A DNA stretch of 50,438 nucleotides, from the NCBI GenBank assembly GCA_964513205.1, contig CAZELP010000013.1, positions 1 through 50,438 on the forward strand, given 5' to 3'. The notes below the pieces were generated by a model. It worked only from the letters and a program-made list of their open reading frames with translations. It was not told the DNA's origin and made no database searches. Shown piece after piece: positions 1-7,100 of this stretch (position 1 is its first letter; every line of letters begins with the position of its first letter). The position numbers were made by a program, and so were the translations under genes. Source of the stretch: JAGVJT01 sp964513205. Lineage in GTDB: Bacteria; Pseudomonadota; Gammaproteobacteria; Legionellales; Legionellaceae.

Positions 1-16
1 GGTAAAATGAGAAAAG

Positions 17-52
17 TTGCTTAACCAGGTGTGTGCTTTTGCTTGACCAGGT
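17..52. repeat. Short imperfect direct repeat, 22-nt period
   Basis: Fourteen bases at 17-30 (TTGCTTAACCAGGT) recur at 39-52 with one change (TTGCTTGACCAGGT). The 22-nt period is not a multiple of three, so a duplication here would shift the reading frame at the 5' end of the first ORF. Confidence 0.6.
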
Positions 53-444
53 CACTTTCAGATTATGTCAACGATTGTAACAAATCACTATCGAATGCCA
101 GAAGAATAGTGAGTCAAAAAGGGACATTACCTGTGGATCATTTCCATCCTCTTTTGTTAAAGAGTGCTCATATAATTAATTATGGTATGGAAAAACAAGA
201 TAATAAAATGCCAAGCACAAGATTTGGCAAATTGATGGTGTCGATTCACGAAATGATGAAGTCTTTCTCTGAGATGATAACATCCTTTTGGGGTCGAAGG
301 TCGAATGAAAGTCAAGAAAAACTCTTCCGATCTGGCTCGAAAGATGTGGTGAAGACTCAGCTAAGAGGATTTAATGATGCTTTAGAGTCCATAACTCAAG
401 AGCTACATGCATTAAGTCAAGAGAGCAGAAAAAATAGTCCATAG
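31..444 (+). CDS. Hypothetical protein, possibly 5'-truncated
   Basis: I do not recognise this protein. The open frame begins just after an in-frame TAA at 22-24; the first possible start is a GTG at 31, with no convincing ribosome binding site, and the residues it adds do not look like a normal N-terminus. An ATG at 187 would give a shorter protein of about 85 residues. The C-terminal half is polar and probably helical, with Lys/Arg/Ser/Glu-rich stretches; no signal peptide or membrane segment is evident. A 22-nt-period imperfect direct repeat lies exactly at the 5' end (17-52), so the original start may have been disrupted or lie in another frame upstream of the window. It is followed by a strong hairpin at 461-491, consistent with the gene ending here. 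Confidence 0.35.
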   Translation: MCFCLTRSLSDYVNDCNKSLSNARRIVSQKGTLPVDHFHPLLLKSAHIINYGMEKQDNKMPSTRFGKLMVSIHEMMKSFSEMITSFWGRRSNESQEKLFRSGSKDVVKTQLRGFNDALESITQELHALSQESRKNSP

Positions 445-460
445 GTAGATGAGCATGTTC

Positions 461-491
461 GAGCGTACAATCTTGTAGTGTTTGTACGCTC
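461..491 (+). terminator. Hairpin between convergent genes
   Basis: A perfect 10-bp stem, GAGCGTACAA at 461-470 pairing with TTGTACGCTC at 482-491, with an 11-nt loop. On the plus strand it is followed by a T-rich stretch. The right arm touches the stop codon of the minus-strand glycoside hydrolase (490-492), so the same hairpin may serve both genes. The T-tract is not immediately adjacent, hence moderate confidence. Confidence 0.55.
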
Positions 492-1635
492 AATCATTTG
501 TTTTGATTGATTTTTTTAAAGTAACGATATGCTCGTAAGCATCATTAATTCGTTCGATTGGGATTTCACCTGAAATGACTTTTGACTCAATGAGGTCAAT
601 CAATTTTTCTGGATCTTGTGGGTCTGCTGGAAGATTGTTTCCGAAAATCAACATGTCGGCACCTGCATTGATGGAGAGTACCAAGGCCTCTTCAAGATCG
701 TAGTTTTCACTGATGGCTTTCATTTGCATATCATCTGTGATGATGACGCCATTAAAGCCCAATTGCTGACGTAACAGTTTTGTTAATATTTTATGTGACA
801 GAGTAGCCGGTAACCCCGATTCGTCTAATTGACGATTGACAATATGTGCCGTCATAATCATACCGCATGACGCATCTGAATTCAGTCGCATTTTATAAGG
901 CTGTAATTCGTATGATTTCCAAGTCTTGCTTACATCTACAAAACCAAGGTGTGAGTCTTGAGTTGAGCTTCCATGACCAGGGAAATGTTTGTATGCACAT
1001 TGAATGTTTTGATTTAAAAAATGGCGAGTATAAATGCCAGCATACTCAGCTACAGTGGTTGCATTGCTAGAAAAACTGCGATCTTTTTTTCCAATGATCG
1101 GATTCTTTGGATTAACGTTGACATCAAGTACCGGAGCAAAATTTAAGTTAAAGCCGGCTTCATGTAATGTCGACGCCATAGCGGCTGCAATTGATTCTGC
1201 TTCATCAACACTTTTTTTCCCTACTTCTGCTGCAGAGAAGGTGGATGGGAATCCATATTCTGTTTTTAAACGTTCTACTTTCCCACCTTCATAATCGATA
1301 GAAATCAATAAGGGCAGTTGCGCACGGTTATGTTTTAAATTTCCTCTACTGGCAAGGTATTGAAGATCATGAGTGAGTAGTTTGACTTGTCTTGGGCTTT
1401 CGATATTTTTATTTTTTGTTTGTGTTCGTTTATCATAATCAAACAAAATAACGCCACCAATATTATTTTTTTGAATCGTTTTAACAATGGCCGATTGTGG
1501 GTCAACTTTTTTGCCATCAAAACCGATCAGAAGCATTTGACCAATTTTGTCACGCAACGTGACATATGGATACGTATGAGCAAAAAGATTCATTGAACAA
1601 CAGATACCCATTATAAAAGAAAAAATATACTTCAT
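490..1635 (-). CDS. Exported glycoside hydrolase family 3 protein (beta-N-acetylhexosaminidase, NagZ-like)
   Basis: The 381-residue protein has the GH3 N-terminal TIM-barrel signature of NagZ-type enzymes: KHFPGHG followed by a DSH motif (around residues 216-229) supplying the general acid/base His, and the ITDDMQM motif near residue 300 carrying the nucleophile Asp. NagZ removes N-acetylglucosamine from anhydromuropeptides during peptidoglycan recycling. The first 19 or so residues are a hydrophobic signal peptide with a likely cleavage after LFA, so this version is predicted to be exported, whereas classical NagZ of enterobacteria is cytoplasmic. It is longer than E. coli NagZ (about 340 residues). 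It stands alone on the minus strand; the neighbouring porin gene is transcribed in the same direction but separated by about 120 bp. It could act on peptidoglycan fragments or on other beta-hexosaminides; the substrate is inference. Confidence 0.85.
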   Translation of the reverse strand: MKYIFSFIMGICCSMNLFAHTYPYVTLRDKIGQMLLIGFDGKKVDPQSAIVKTIQKNNIGGVILFDYDKRTQTKNKNIESPRQVKLLTHDLQYLASRGNLKHNRAQLPLLISIDYEGGKVERLKTEYGFPSTFSAAEVGKKSVDEAESIAAAMASTLHEAGFNLNFAPVLDVNVNPKNPIIGKKDRSFSSNATTVAEYAGIYTRHFLNQNIQCAYKHFPGHGSSTQDSHLGFVDVSKTWKSYELQPYKMRLNSDASCGMIMTAHIVNRQLDESGLPATLSHKILTKLLRQQLGFNGVIITDDMQMKAISENYDLEEALVLSINAGADMLIFGNNLPADPQDPEKLIDLIESKVISGEIPIERINDAYEHIVTLKKSIKTND

Positions 1636-1755
1636 TTAGGCTCTACATTAGCTTTCATGTATTTAATTTTAACAAAAAAATCAATTTAAATCAATTTGGT
1701 TTTTTTTTGATCTTTTATGGCCAATTGGAGTAAAAAACTTCATATGCGTCACCTA

Positions 1756-2886
1756 TTATGATTTTAAGAGGATACGAAGATAAGGGCCATTCCATGTAAA
1801 ATTATTTTTATCATAGCTGGAGGTTCTGATGTTCATATTTCCTGTTGCGACTTCTGGTGCAAATGTGGTTCCTGGATAAACCAGTGTTGAAGGTCGCACT
1901 GTCCATAACGCATTAAGATAAGATGCGATTCGATAACCCGCTTCTACTGAGAGTTGATGTTTTTGTAGTTGATGATAATGGTAGCCTATTCCTAATTTTG
2001 TCTCAAATCCTGGAACAATTGTCACTTCGTTCGGAATAGAAAGAGATTGTGCGCCAACGTTTGGATTGAGGCTTGAATAACCTTGGAAATGATCGGCTGC
2101 ACTAATTCCGCCACAAGTTAATGAGAAAGTAGATTGGCTGATCAACTCAAAATTTTGATATAATCCATACGCCGCATCTATTCCTAATTTTGGACCAACT
2201 CCCCAATATTTTGATGTGGTTTTATCAACAAACTTATATCCAGGGTCTGCACGAACTGGGTAGGAAAGACTGGTCGGCGGGAATCCAACATTATTAAAGT
2301 AAGTACTCGTTAAAGACTGACTGATTCGGACAAAATCAAGACCTGCTTTAAAGTCTGTGTGGAGCGACGCACCAAAGAGAGTTTGTGTTGTACGGTAAAT
2401 TTTGTCTACATCTAGACTGATTTTATCAAAGTTAAGCTGATTTGAACCAGTTGCAGATTTGATGCTGAATATTCCAGGGCCCATGTCGTATACGGGCGCG
2501 ATTGTATAATAGTTGGTTTCTCCATTGGGGTAAGTCGTCAAAAATGTCGGGACATTGGTGGTTGATTTTTGCGTCACATCGAGGTGCATCCAGCTTAATG
2601 CAATGGCTTCAGGTGTTTTGAGGGTGTGATACGCAATCCCAATATCAAAGCCAGGAGCGTAATTCATATCGACGATTTTTTCAGACCAAGAAGGATTATA
2701 CGGTTGTAAACCTGAAATAACGACACCATAAATGGCCGGATAGCCTCGAGTTTGTAGATAAACGAGCTCACCATATGCGTCAAGATTGTCAAGACGTTGC
2801 GTTTGGTTTGATATATCCGCAATAGAAAGACCAGAAGCCAATATTCCAGCCCCCAAAAAAGATATCCTTGGTTTCAACGTGCACAT
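1756..2886 (-). CDS. Legionella-type major outer-membrane protein (MOMP/Lpg1974-like porin family)
   Basis: The protein of about 373-376 residues starts with a hydrophobic leader (ISFLGAGILASGLSIA) and continues as alternating aromatic/hydrophobic strands typical of an outer-membrane beta-barrel, including the YGELVYLQTR, PGFDIGIAYH and YWGVGPKLGIDAAYGL strands characteristic of the Legionella major outer-membrane protein family. Members are abundant porins and adhesins of Legionellales. The ATG at 2886 sits directly on an AAGG sequence, too close for normal spacing; a TTG at 2877 (residue 4) is about 8 nt from that AAGGA and gives a tidier signal peptide, so the true start may be 2877. The gene diverges from the beta-barrel gene at 3037 across a 150-bp AT-rich region. 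The last residues (RILLKS) lack the usual terminal aromatic. Confidence 0.8.
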   Translation of the reverse strand: MCTLKPRISFLGAGILASGLSIADISNQTQRLDNLDAYGELVYLQTRGYPAIYGVVISGLQPYNPSWSEKIVDMNYAPGFDIGIAYHTLKTPEAIALSWMHLDVTQKSTTNVPTFLTTYPNGETNYYTIAPVYDMGPGIFSIKSATGSNQLNFDKISLDVDKIYRTTQTLFGASLHTDFKAGLDFVRISQSLTSTYFNNVGFPPTSLSYPVRADPGYKFVDKTTSKYWGVGPKLGIDAAYGLYQNFELISQSTFSLTCGGISAADHFQGYSSLNPNVGAQSLSIPNEVTIVPGFETKLGIGYHYHQLQKHQLSVEAGYRIASYLNALWTVRPSTLVYPGTTFAPEVATGNMNIRTSSYDKNNFTWNGPYLRILLKS

Positions 2887-3036
2887 CCTTGATGTTGAGA
2901 AAAAAGCGATTTATATTCTCATTTTTTTTTAGATTTAACAACATGGTTTGTAAGCAAGTTTTGTCATGCTATTGCGTACCTAACTCTTTTTAAGTTATTT
3001 TCAGTTTAGATCTCTTCACAAAGATGCTGGATTAAA

Positions 3037-3771
3037 ATGGATTTTACAATGAAAGGAAAATGCTTTGTTTTGGTTTCTGTGCTTTTCTCACCACTGCTTT
3101 ATGCCTCACCTCAAAGTTGGAGTCCATTAATTGCACTGAACATCGGTCCTCAATGGGATAGTCCTGGCGAAAAAAATCAGTATTCGGTTGAACAAGGCAT
3201 TCCTAAAACGTACGCACCCAGCGTGACATCACAAACGTTAATGGGAGGTGAGTTTTTTTTCGGTGGCCAGCATGTTTTAAATGATTGGTCAGATATACAA
3301 TTGGGAATCGCTGTCGCGATGACTTCTGTCACTTCTTTGTCTGGAGATATTTGGGAAGATGCCGATCCAGATTTTAATAATTATTTTTACGCTTATAAAG
3401 TCGCTCCTTTCAGAACCACGGTTTCTGCAAAATGGTTATTTAATGGGTTCGAACAATTGACGCCTTATGTGAATTTAGGGTTGGGTTTGAGCTTTAATCG
3501 TTCCTATGGTTATACCATTACGCCTAAAATTTTTGAAGAAGTCGCGTCTCCTCTTTATACGTCGAATGTTCCTGTTGCTTTTGCATATGATGTGGGTTTG
3601 GGAGTACAAAAACAAATCAATCCACATGTTCAAGTTGGACTCGGTTATGTTTTTTCTGATTGGGGGCAAAGCTCATTGGGGCGAGCCCCTCAACAAACTG
3701 CAAATGCGCCATTGTCACTGTCTCATTTGTATATGAATCAGTTGGTTGTGAGTTTAAATTATCTTATCTAA
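3037..3771 (+). CDS. Outer-membrane beta-barrel protein
   Basis: The 244-residue protein has a short signal peptide (residues about 5-24, ending at LLYAS) and then amphipathic strands rich in Tyr, Trp, Gly and Asn separated by turns. Examples are FRTTVSAKWLFNGF, TPYVNLGLGLSFNRSYGY and VQVGLGYVFSDWG, with a final LVVSLNYLI strand. This is the pattern of small porin-like barrels common in Legionella. A second in-frame ATG at 3049 is possible, but neither start has a strong Shine-Dalgarno site. It lies 12 bp upstream of the cysteine-rich secreted protein gene and is very likely co-transcribed with it. The ligand or function is unknown. Confidence 0.7.
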   Translation: MDFTMKGKCFVLVSVLFSPLLYASPQSWSPLIALNIGPQWDSPGEKNQYSVEQGIPKTYAPSVTSQTLMGGEFFFGGQHVLNDWSDIQLGIAVAMTSVTSLSGDIWEDADPDFNNYFYAYKVAPFRTTVSAKWLFNGFEQLTPYVNLGLGLSFNRSYGYTITPKIFEEVASPLYTSNVPVAFAYDVGLGVQKQINPHVQVGLGYVFSDWGQSSLGRAPQQTANAPLSLSHLYMNQLVVSLNYLI

Positions 3772-3783
3772 AGGATTAGGAAT

Positions 3784-5265
3784 ATGTCACTAAAATCAGT
3801 TGTGTTCATTGCTAATTGTCTATTTGCTTGCAGTATATCCGCTGCATCTCATCCTAAATTTTCAATTACACCCACGACCACACCCACATTACAAATACCC
3901 GCTCGTACGACTTACGCGCTTTCTTACGAAGTTGTGAATGAAACTAAAACCAATAAGATTTTGACTTTGGTGCCCTTATCTGGTGTTTCTCAAGAAATTT
4001 CTGAGGGAACATGTGCCTCACCATTTACATTAGGTCCTCAACAGAGTTGCGTTTTATCTCTTTTGGTGAACGCCAATCGATTTGCCGAAGCTCAAAAATT
4101 AGGACCACAAATTTGTGTGGCTAAAAGCATTACAGATGCCACGCCAAGCTTATTTATGTGCTCACAACCAAGTGAGACTAATCTTTTGAAAGCCACCACG
4201 CTCGATCCAGACTTTCCTTATGGAGGGACTCCAAGTGGAAATGTTTGTGTCACCTCAGATTATTATGCCACACCGGAAACGATGTTGGGTTCTTGGGCAA
4301 TGGTCGATGCGGTATCAATGGATTCCGCCGAACATGTTTTGCCTAGTTTTTTAACGCCACAAAATGTAGTGTACGCGGTTGGAACGGCCGCAATAGGAAC
4401 TGAGCTTGGTTTAGCAAATTGCTCAACTGGATGTAATGATTTAAATGGCTATTGCTTTGCACTCAAGTTTAATGACAAAACCAATTATCCTTATATGATT
4501 TTTCAATCAGTCAATATTGGTGCAAATCCGAGTTCCTTTGATGTTTATTTGGCGGGTGGGGGATCGGGGGCTTTTCCTGAGCCATGCGCACAATTTTGGG
4601 GCACGGATTCTTCTGTGAATTGGGCAGCACATATTCAGGACTCTTCTTGTGAGACTTATTTTTCTAATTATTCAACAATTAATTCCAATTATTCTGTGAC
4701 CTTTAACGGGGTCGTGCATTCGGCAAAAGAGACACTGATGAATGCGTGTCAATACGCCTCTGCGGCTGCAACAGGTTTTAATACCCAAAATTTTCAAGAT
4801 GTGACGGTTATTCCAGTGACGTGTCCTTCGTCTTTGACGCAGATCACAGGTCTTGCAATCCCAAATGACATTACGACCATCGGGAATCAAAAAATACAAC
4901 CTTTAGGTACGCTCACTGAAGACAGCTTTGCACAAAGTACGATTACAGGTCTAACCACGACACAAATGCAAGATTGTAAAACGCCTTCTTCTGGCTATTG
5001 TGGTAACGTGCCGACAAGTGTGACCAACTACGAGGCTTCTATTTCCGCTAGTTTGACAAAACCTTTGCTGACAGGAGCGGCTCCTAGCAATAACTTTTGT
5101 CAAACGAATCCTGGATTTTCTGGTGGTTTTTGTACTTGGGATAAAGGAAAATCACAAGCAGGAGGGAGCTATTGCAATGCATCTGAATCCAATTGTTTAA
5201 GTTGTGGCAACTATCCTGAATGGTGTGTGTGTAATGGAGGTAATTTAGCGGGTTGTACAGCGTAA
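3784..5265 (+). CDS. Cysteine-rich secreted protein with GH45/expansin-like double-psi barrel region
   Basis: The 493-residue protein has an N-terminal signal peptide ending near ISAAS. Residues about 25-120 form an Ig-like segment (repeated hydrophobic strands, then TCASPFTLGPQQSCVLSLLV), a layout seen in many secreted Legionella proteins. Residues about 150-370 contain GYCFALKF near 222, then PSSFDVYLAGGGSGAF and a Cys near 250-266, and later VIPVTCPSSL. This order resembles the CYELTF...HFDL.IPGGGVGIFNGC...CP pattern of GH45 endoglucanases and related expansin-like barrels. Asp253 falls where GH45 enzymes have their general acid; the upstream Asp of GH45 (in GGDLG) is not evident. The tail holds eight Cys within about 55 residues. 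Roughly 22 Cys are predicted in the mature protein, implying many disulfides; a dsbD gene lies in the same window. Family assignment is by motif and should be tested. A GGATTAGGA site precedes the ATG. Confidence 0.55.
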   Translation: MSLKSVVFIANCLFACSISAASHPKFSITPTTTPTLQIPARTTYALSYEVVNETKTNKILTLVPLSGVSQEISEGTCASPFTLGPQQSCVLSLLVNANRFAEAQKLGPQICVAKSITDATPSLFMCSQPSETNLLKATTLDPDFPYGGTPSGNVCVTSDYYATPETMLGSWAMVDAVSMDSAEHVLPSFLTPQNVVYAVGTAAIGTELGLANCSTGCNDLNGYCFALKFNDKTNYPYMIFQSVNIGANPSSFDVYLAGGGSGAFPEPCAQFWGTDSSVNWAAHIQDSSCETYFSNYSTINSNYSVTFNGVVHSAKETLMNACQYASAAATGFNTQNFQDVTVIPVTCPSSLTQITGLAIPNDITTIGNQKIQPLGTLTEDSFAQSTITGLTTTQMQDCKTPSSGYCGNVPTSVTNYEASISASLTKPLLTGAAPSNNFCQTNPGFSGGFCTWDKGKSQAGGSYCNASESNCLSCGNYPEWCVCNGGNLAGCTA

Positions 5266-5340
5266 TGCGCGCCTATTTTTGTTGTTTTTCGAATTAATTT
5301 TTGACAAAATGTAGGTCATATTTGTTTTATTAAGAAAATT

Positions 5341-6321
5341 GTGTCTTTCAAAAAATCCCAAGAATTAGGTGATTTTATTTTGTCACCTTTTTATATTGGT
5401 ACTTTAAAATGTCCAAATCGGCTCATTCAAGGCCCATTAGCGGGTGTAAGTGCCGCACCATTTAGACGTTTATTTCATGCATATGCCGCCCCGGCTTATG
5501 CGGTGACGGAGATGATCTCCGCTCAAGATGTGTTAACAAGACATACACCTGAATCTCGTTATCTTTATCGAGCACCTGAAGAAGAGCGTCTTGCTTATCA
5601 ATTGGCTGGCTCAGATCCAGAGGTGTTGGCAAATGCCGCCAGTCAGTTAGAGCAAATGGGGGCAACTTTGATTGACCTCAATTGTGGTTGTCCAAAAAGT
5701 AAAATACGTAAAAAAAGAGCGGGCAGTGCTTTGATGGATAATCCCGAACTTTTGTTGGAAATTGTTCGTCGTGTTCGCGATCAGATCGCCATTCCTTTTA
5801 CTGTAAAATTGAGAATTTATGGGACAGAAAGAGATGAAGAATTGGCTGAAAAATTAGCGAATATTGGTGTGGACGCATTGATTATTCATGGACGTCGCTG
5901 GCATGATGATTATGATGTTGCTTGCAATTTTTCCAAAATTGCAGCAATTAAACAAACGGTCGACATTCCCATTATTGCCAACGGGGATATTGCGGATAAA
6001 GCTTCTTTAGAACTGGCTGTTATGGAAACTAAAGCAGACGCGTATATGATTGCTCGAGCAGGATGCGGACGTCCTTGGCTTTATCAGCATCTTTTAAACA
6101 ATACACTGCCGAATTTAGCTTTTGAAGATTGTCTTAGAAATTTTTTATTGCATTTTGATGATTTATGTCGTCTTGAGTCAGAATATCGTGCGGTGATACA
6201 AAGCCGTACTTTTGTGCGTTATTATTTTCGTCATCTGTTCTCTAAAGAGCAATTACAATTGTTTTATGGTTTGAATACGCGATGTGAAATAGCGCGTTTT
6301 TTACATCAACTCAAAATGTGA
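5341..6321 (+). CDS. tRNA-dihydrouridine synthase (DusB-like)
   Basis: A flavin enzyme reducing specific uridines of tRNA to dihydrouridine with NADPH. The 326-residue protein shows the Dus order: FMN-binding N-terminus (NRLIQGPLAGVSAAPFR), YQLAGSDPE, the catalytic Cys in LNCGCPKSKI (E. coli DusB has NMGCP), AGSALM, a TVKLRIYG segment, LIIHGR, IPIIANGDI and the ARAGCGRPWLY loop. The C-terminal helical domain is shorter than in DusB. Overall it is closer to DusB than to DusA or DusC, but the subfamily cannot be fixed by eye. The start is a GTG at 5341, since no in-frame ATG lies before the conserved region; the upstream site is weak (AAGAAAA). About 75 bp separate it from the secreted protein gene and 71 bp from riboflavin synthase. 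Confidence 0.85.
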   Translation: MSFKKSQELGDFILSPFYIGTLKCPNRLIQGPLAGVSAAPFRRLFHAYAAPAYAVTEMISAQDVLTRHTPESRYLYRAPEEERLAYQLAGSDPEVLANAASQLEQMGATLIDLNCGCPKSKIRKKRAGSALMDNPELLLEIVRRVRDQIAIPFTVKLRIYGTERDEELAEKLANIGVDALIIHGRRWHDDYDVACNFSKIAAIKQTVDIPIIANGDIADKASLELAVMETKADAYMIARAGCGRPWLYQHLLNNTLPNLAFEDCLRNFLLHFDDLCRLESEYRAVIQSRTFVRYYFRHLFSKEQLQLFYGLNTRCEIARFLHQLKM

Positions 6322-6392
6322 TGAACGTTTATTTGCACGGCAGATTACTTTACAATGCACTCTATTGTAACGTTCGCTTGGTGAGTTGAAAG

Positions 6393-7016
6393 ATGTATTC
6401 TGGGATCACTTCTGGTCTTTTTGATGTAGTATTTGTTGAAAAGCGAAAAGATTTAATCGTTTACGCTGTGCGCTTATCTTCTAGTTTGCTGAAGGATTTG
6501 AAAATCGGTGCAAGTGTTTCAGTCGATGGAGTTTGTCAAACGGTTGTCTCAATCGACGCTGAAGAAGTCACTTTCCATGCGATAGGTGAAACTTTGGCTT
6601 GCACCACCTTGTGCGATCTTTACGTTGGGCGCCGAGTCAGTATTGAGCGTAGTTTGCGATATGGTGATGAGATGGGTGGACACGAAGTTGCGGGCCATGT
6701 CATTGGCACAGCACGAATTGCCTCGATTGACATAACGAATGAAACTAGAACCTTAAAACTAGCGTGTCCTGCCGAGTGGATGAAGTTTATTTTACCAAAA
6801 GGTTTTATTGCCATAGATGGTTCGAGCCTTACTGTGGGCGAAGTTTTCCCCGATGGCGGATTTACAATACACCTAATTCCAGAAACTTTGCGACTGACCA
6901 ATTTTTCAGATAAATGTGTAGGAGACGAAGTCAATATTGAGCTTGATCATCGCACGCAAGCGATTGTCATGACCGTTGAACGTGTGCTGGCAACGTCTAA
7001 GGATCAGAATTTTTAA
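6393..7016 (+). CDS. ribE: Riboflavin synthase, alpha subunit
   Basis: Catalyses dismutation of two 6,7-dimethyl-8-ribityllumazine molecules to riboflavin. The 207 residues form two similar halves, as in the family: the first starts MYSGI (MFTGI in E. coli), with VDGVCQTV and a RSLRYGDEMGGHEVAGHV motif; the second has KGFIAIDGSSLTVGEV, HLIPETLRLT and INIEL-type strands (VNIELDHRTQ). Length is close to the E. coli enzyme (213). No other riboflavin gene (ribA, ribB, ribD, ribH) is in the window, and I see no FMN riboswitch upstream. The gene converges with the minus-strand hydrolase. Some databases call this gene ribC. Confidence 0.9.
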   Translation: MYSGITSGLFDVVFVEKRKDLIVYAVRLSSSLLKDLKIGASVSVDGVCQTVVSIDAEEVTFHAIGETLACTTLCDLYVGRRVSIERSLRYGDEMGGHEVAGHVIGTARIASIDITNETRTLKLACPAEWMKFILPKGFIAIDGSSLTVGEVFPDGGFTIHLIPETLRLTNFSDKCVGDEVNIELDHRTQAIVMTVERVLATSKDQNF

Positions 7017-7100
7017 ATCCTTCCAAATAAAGAGCGTGTTCTCGTTGAGCGGCTGACAAAACCTCAGATTTTTCATGTGTACAAAATTCAGCTACTTCTT
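6997..7100 (-). pseudogene. Possible frameshifted C-terminal tail of the adjacent hydrolase
   Basis: Directly after the stop codon of the hydrolase gene (7092-7094), the -1 frame of the minus strand stays open for about 33 codons down to a TAG at 6997-6999. It encodes protein-like sequence (for example LSAAQREHALYLEGF). The switch would have to occur in the A-rich tract encoding NKKQKK (about 7095-7109). This may be the original C-terminus lost through a one-base slip in a homopolymer, or chance; it overlaps the 3' end of riboflavin synthase by about 20 bp. Confidence 0.3.
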
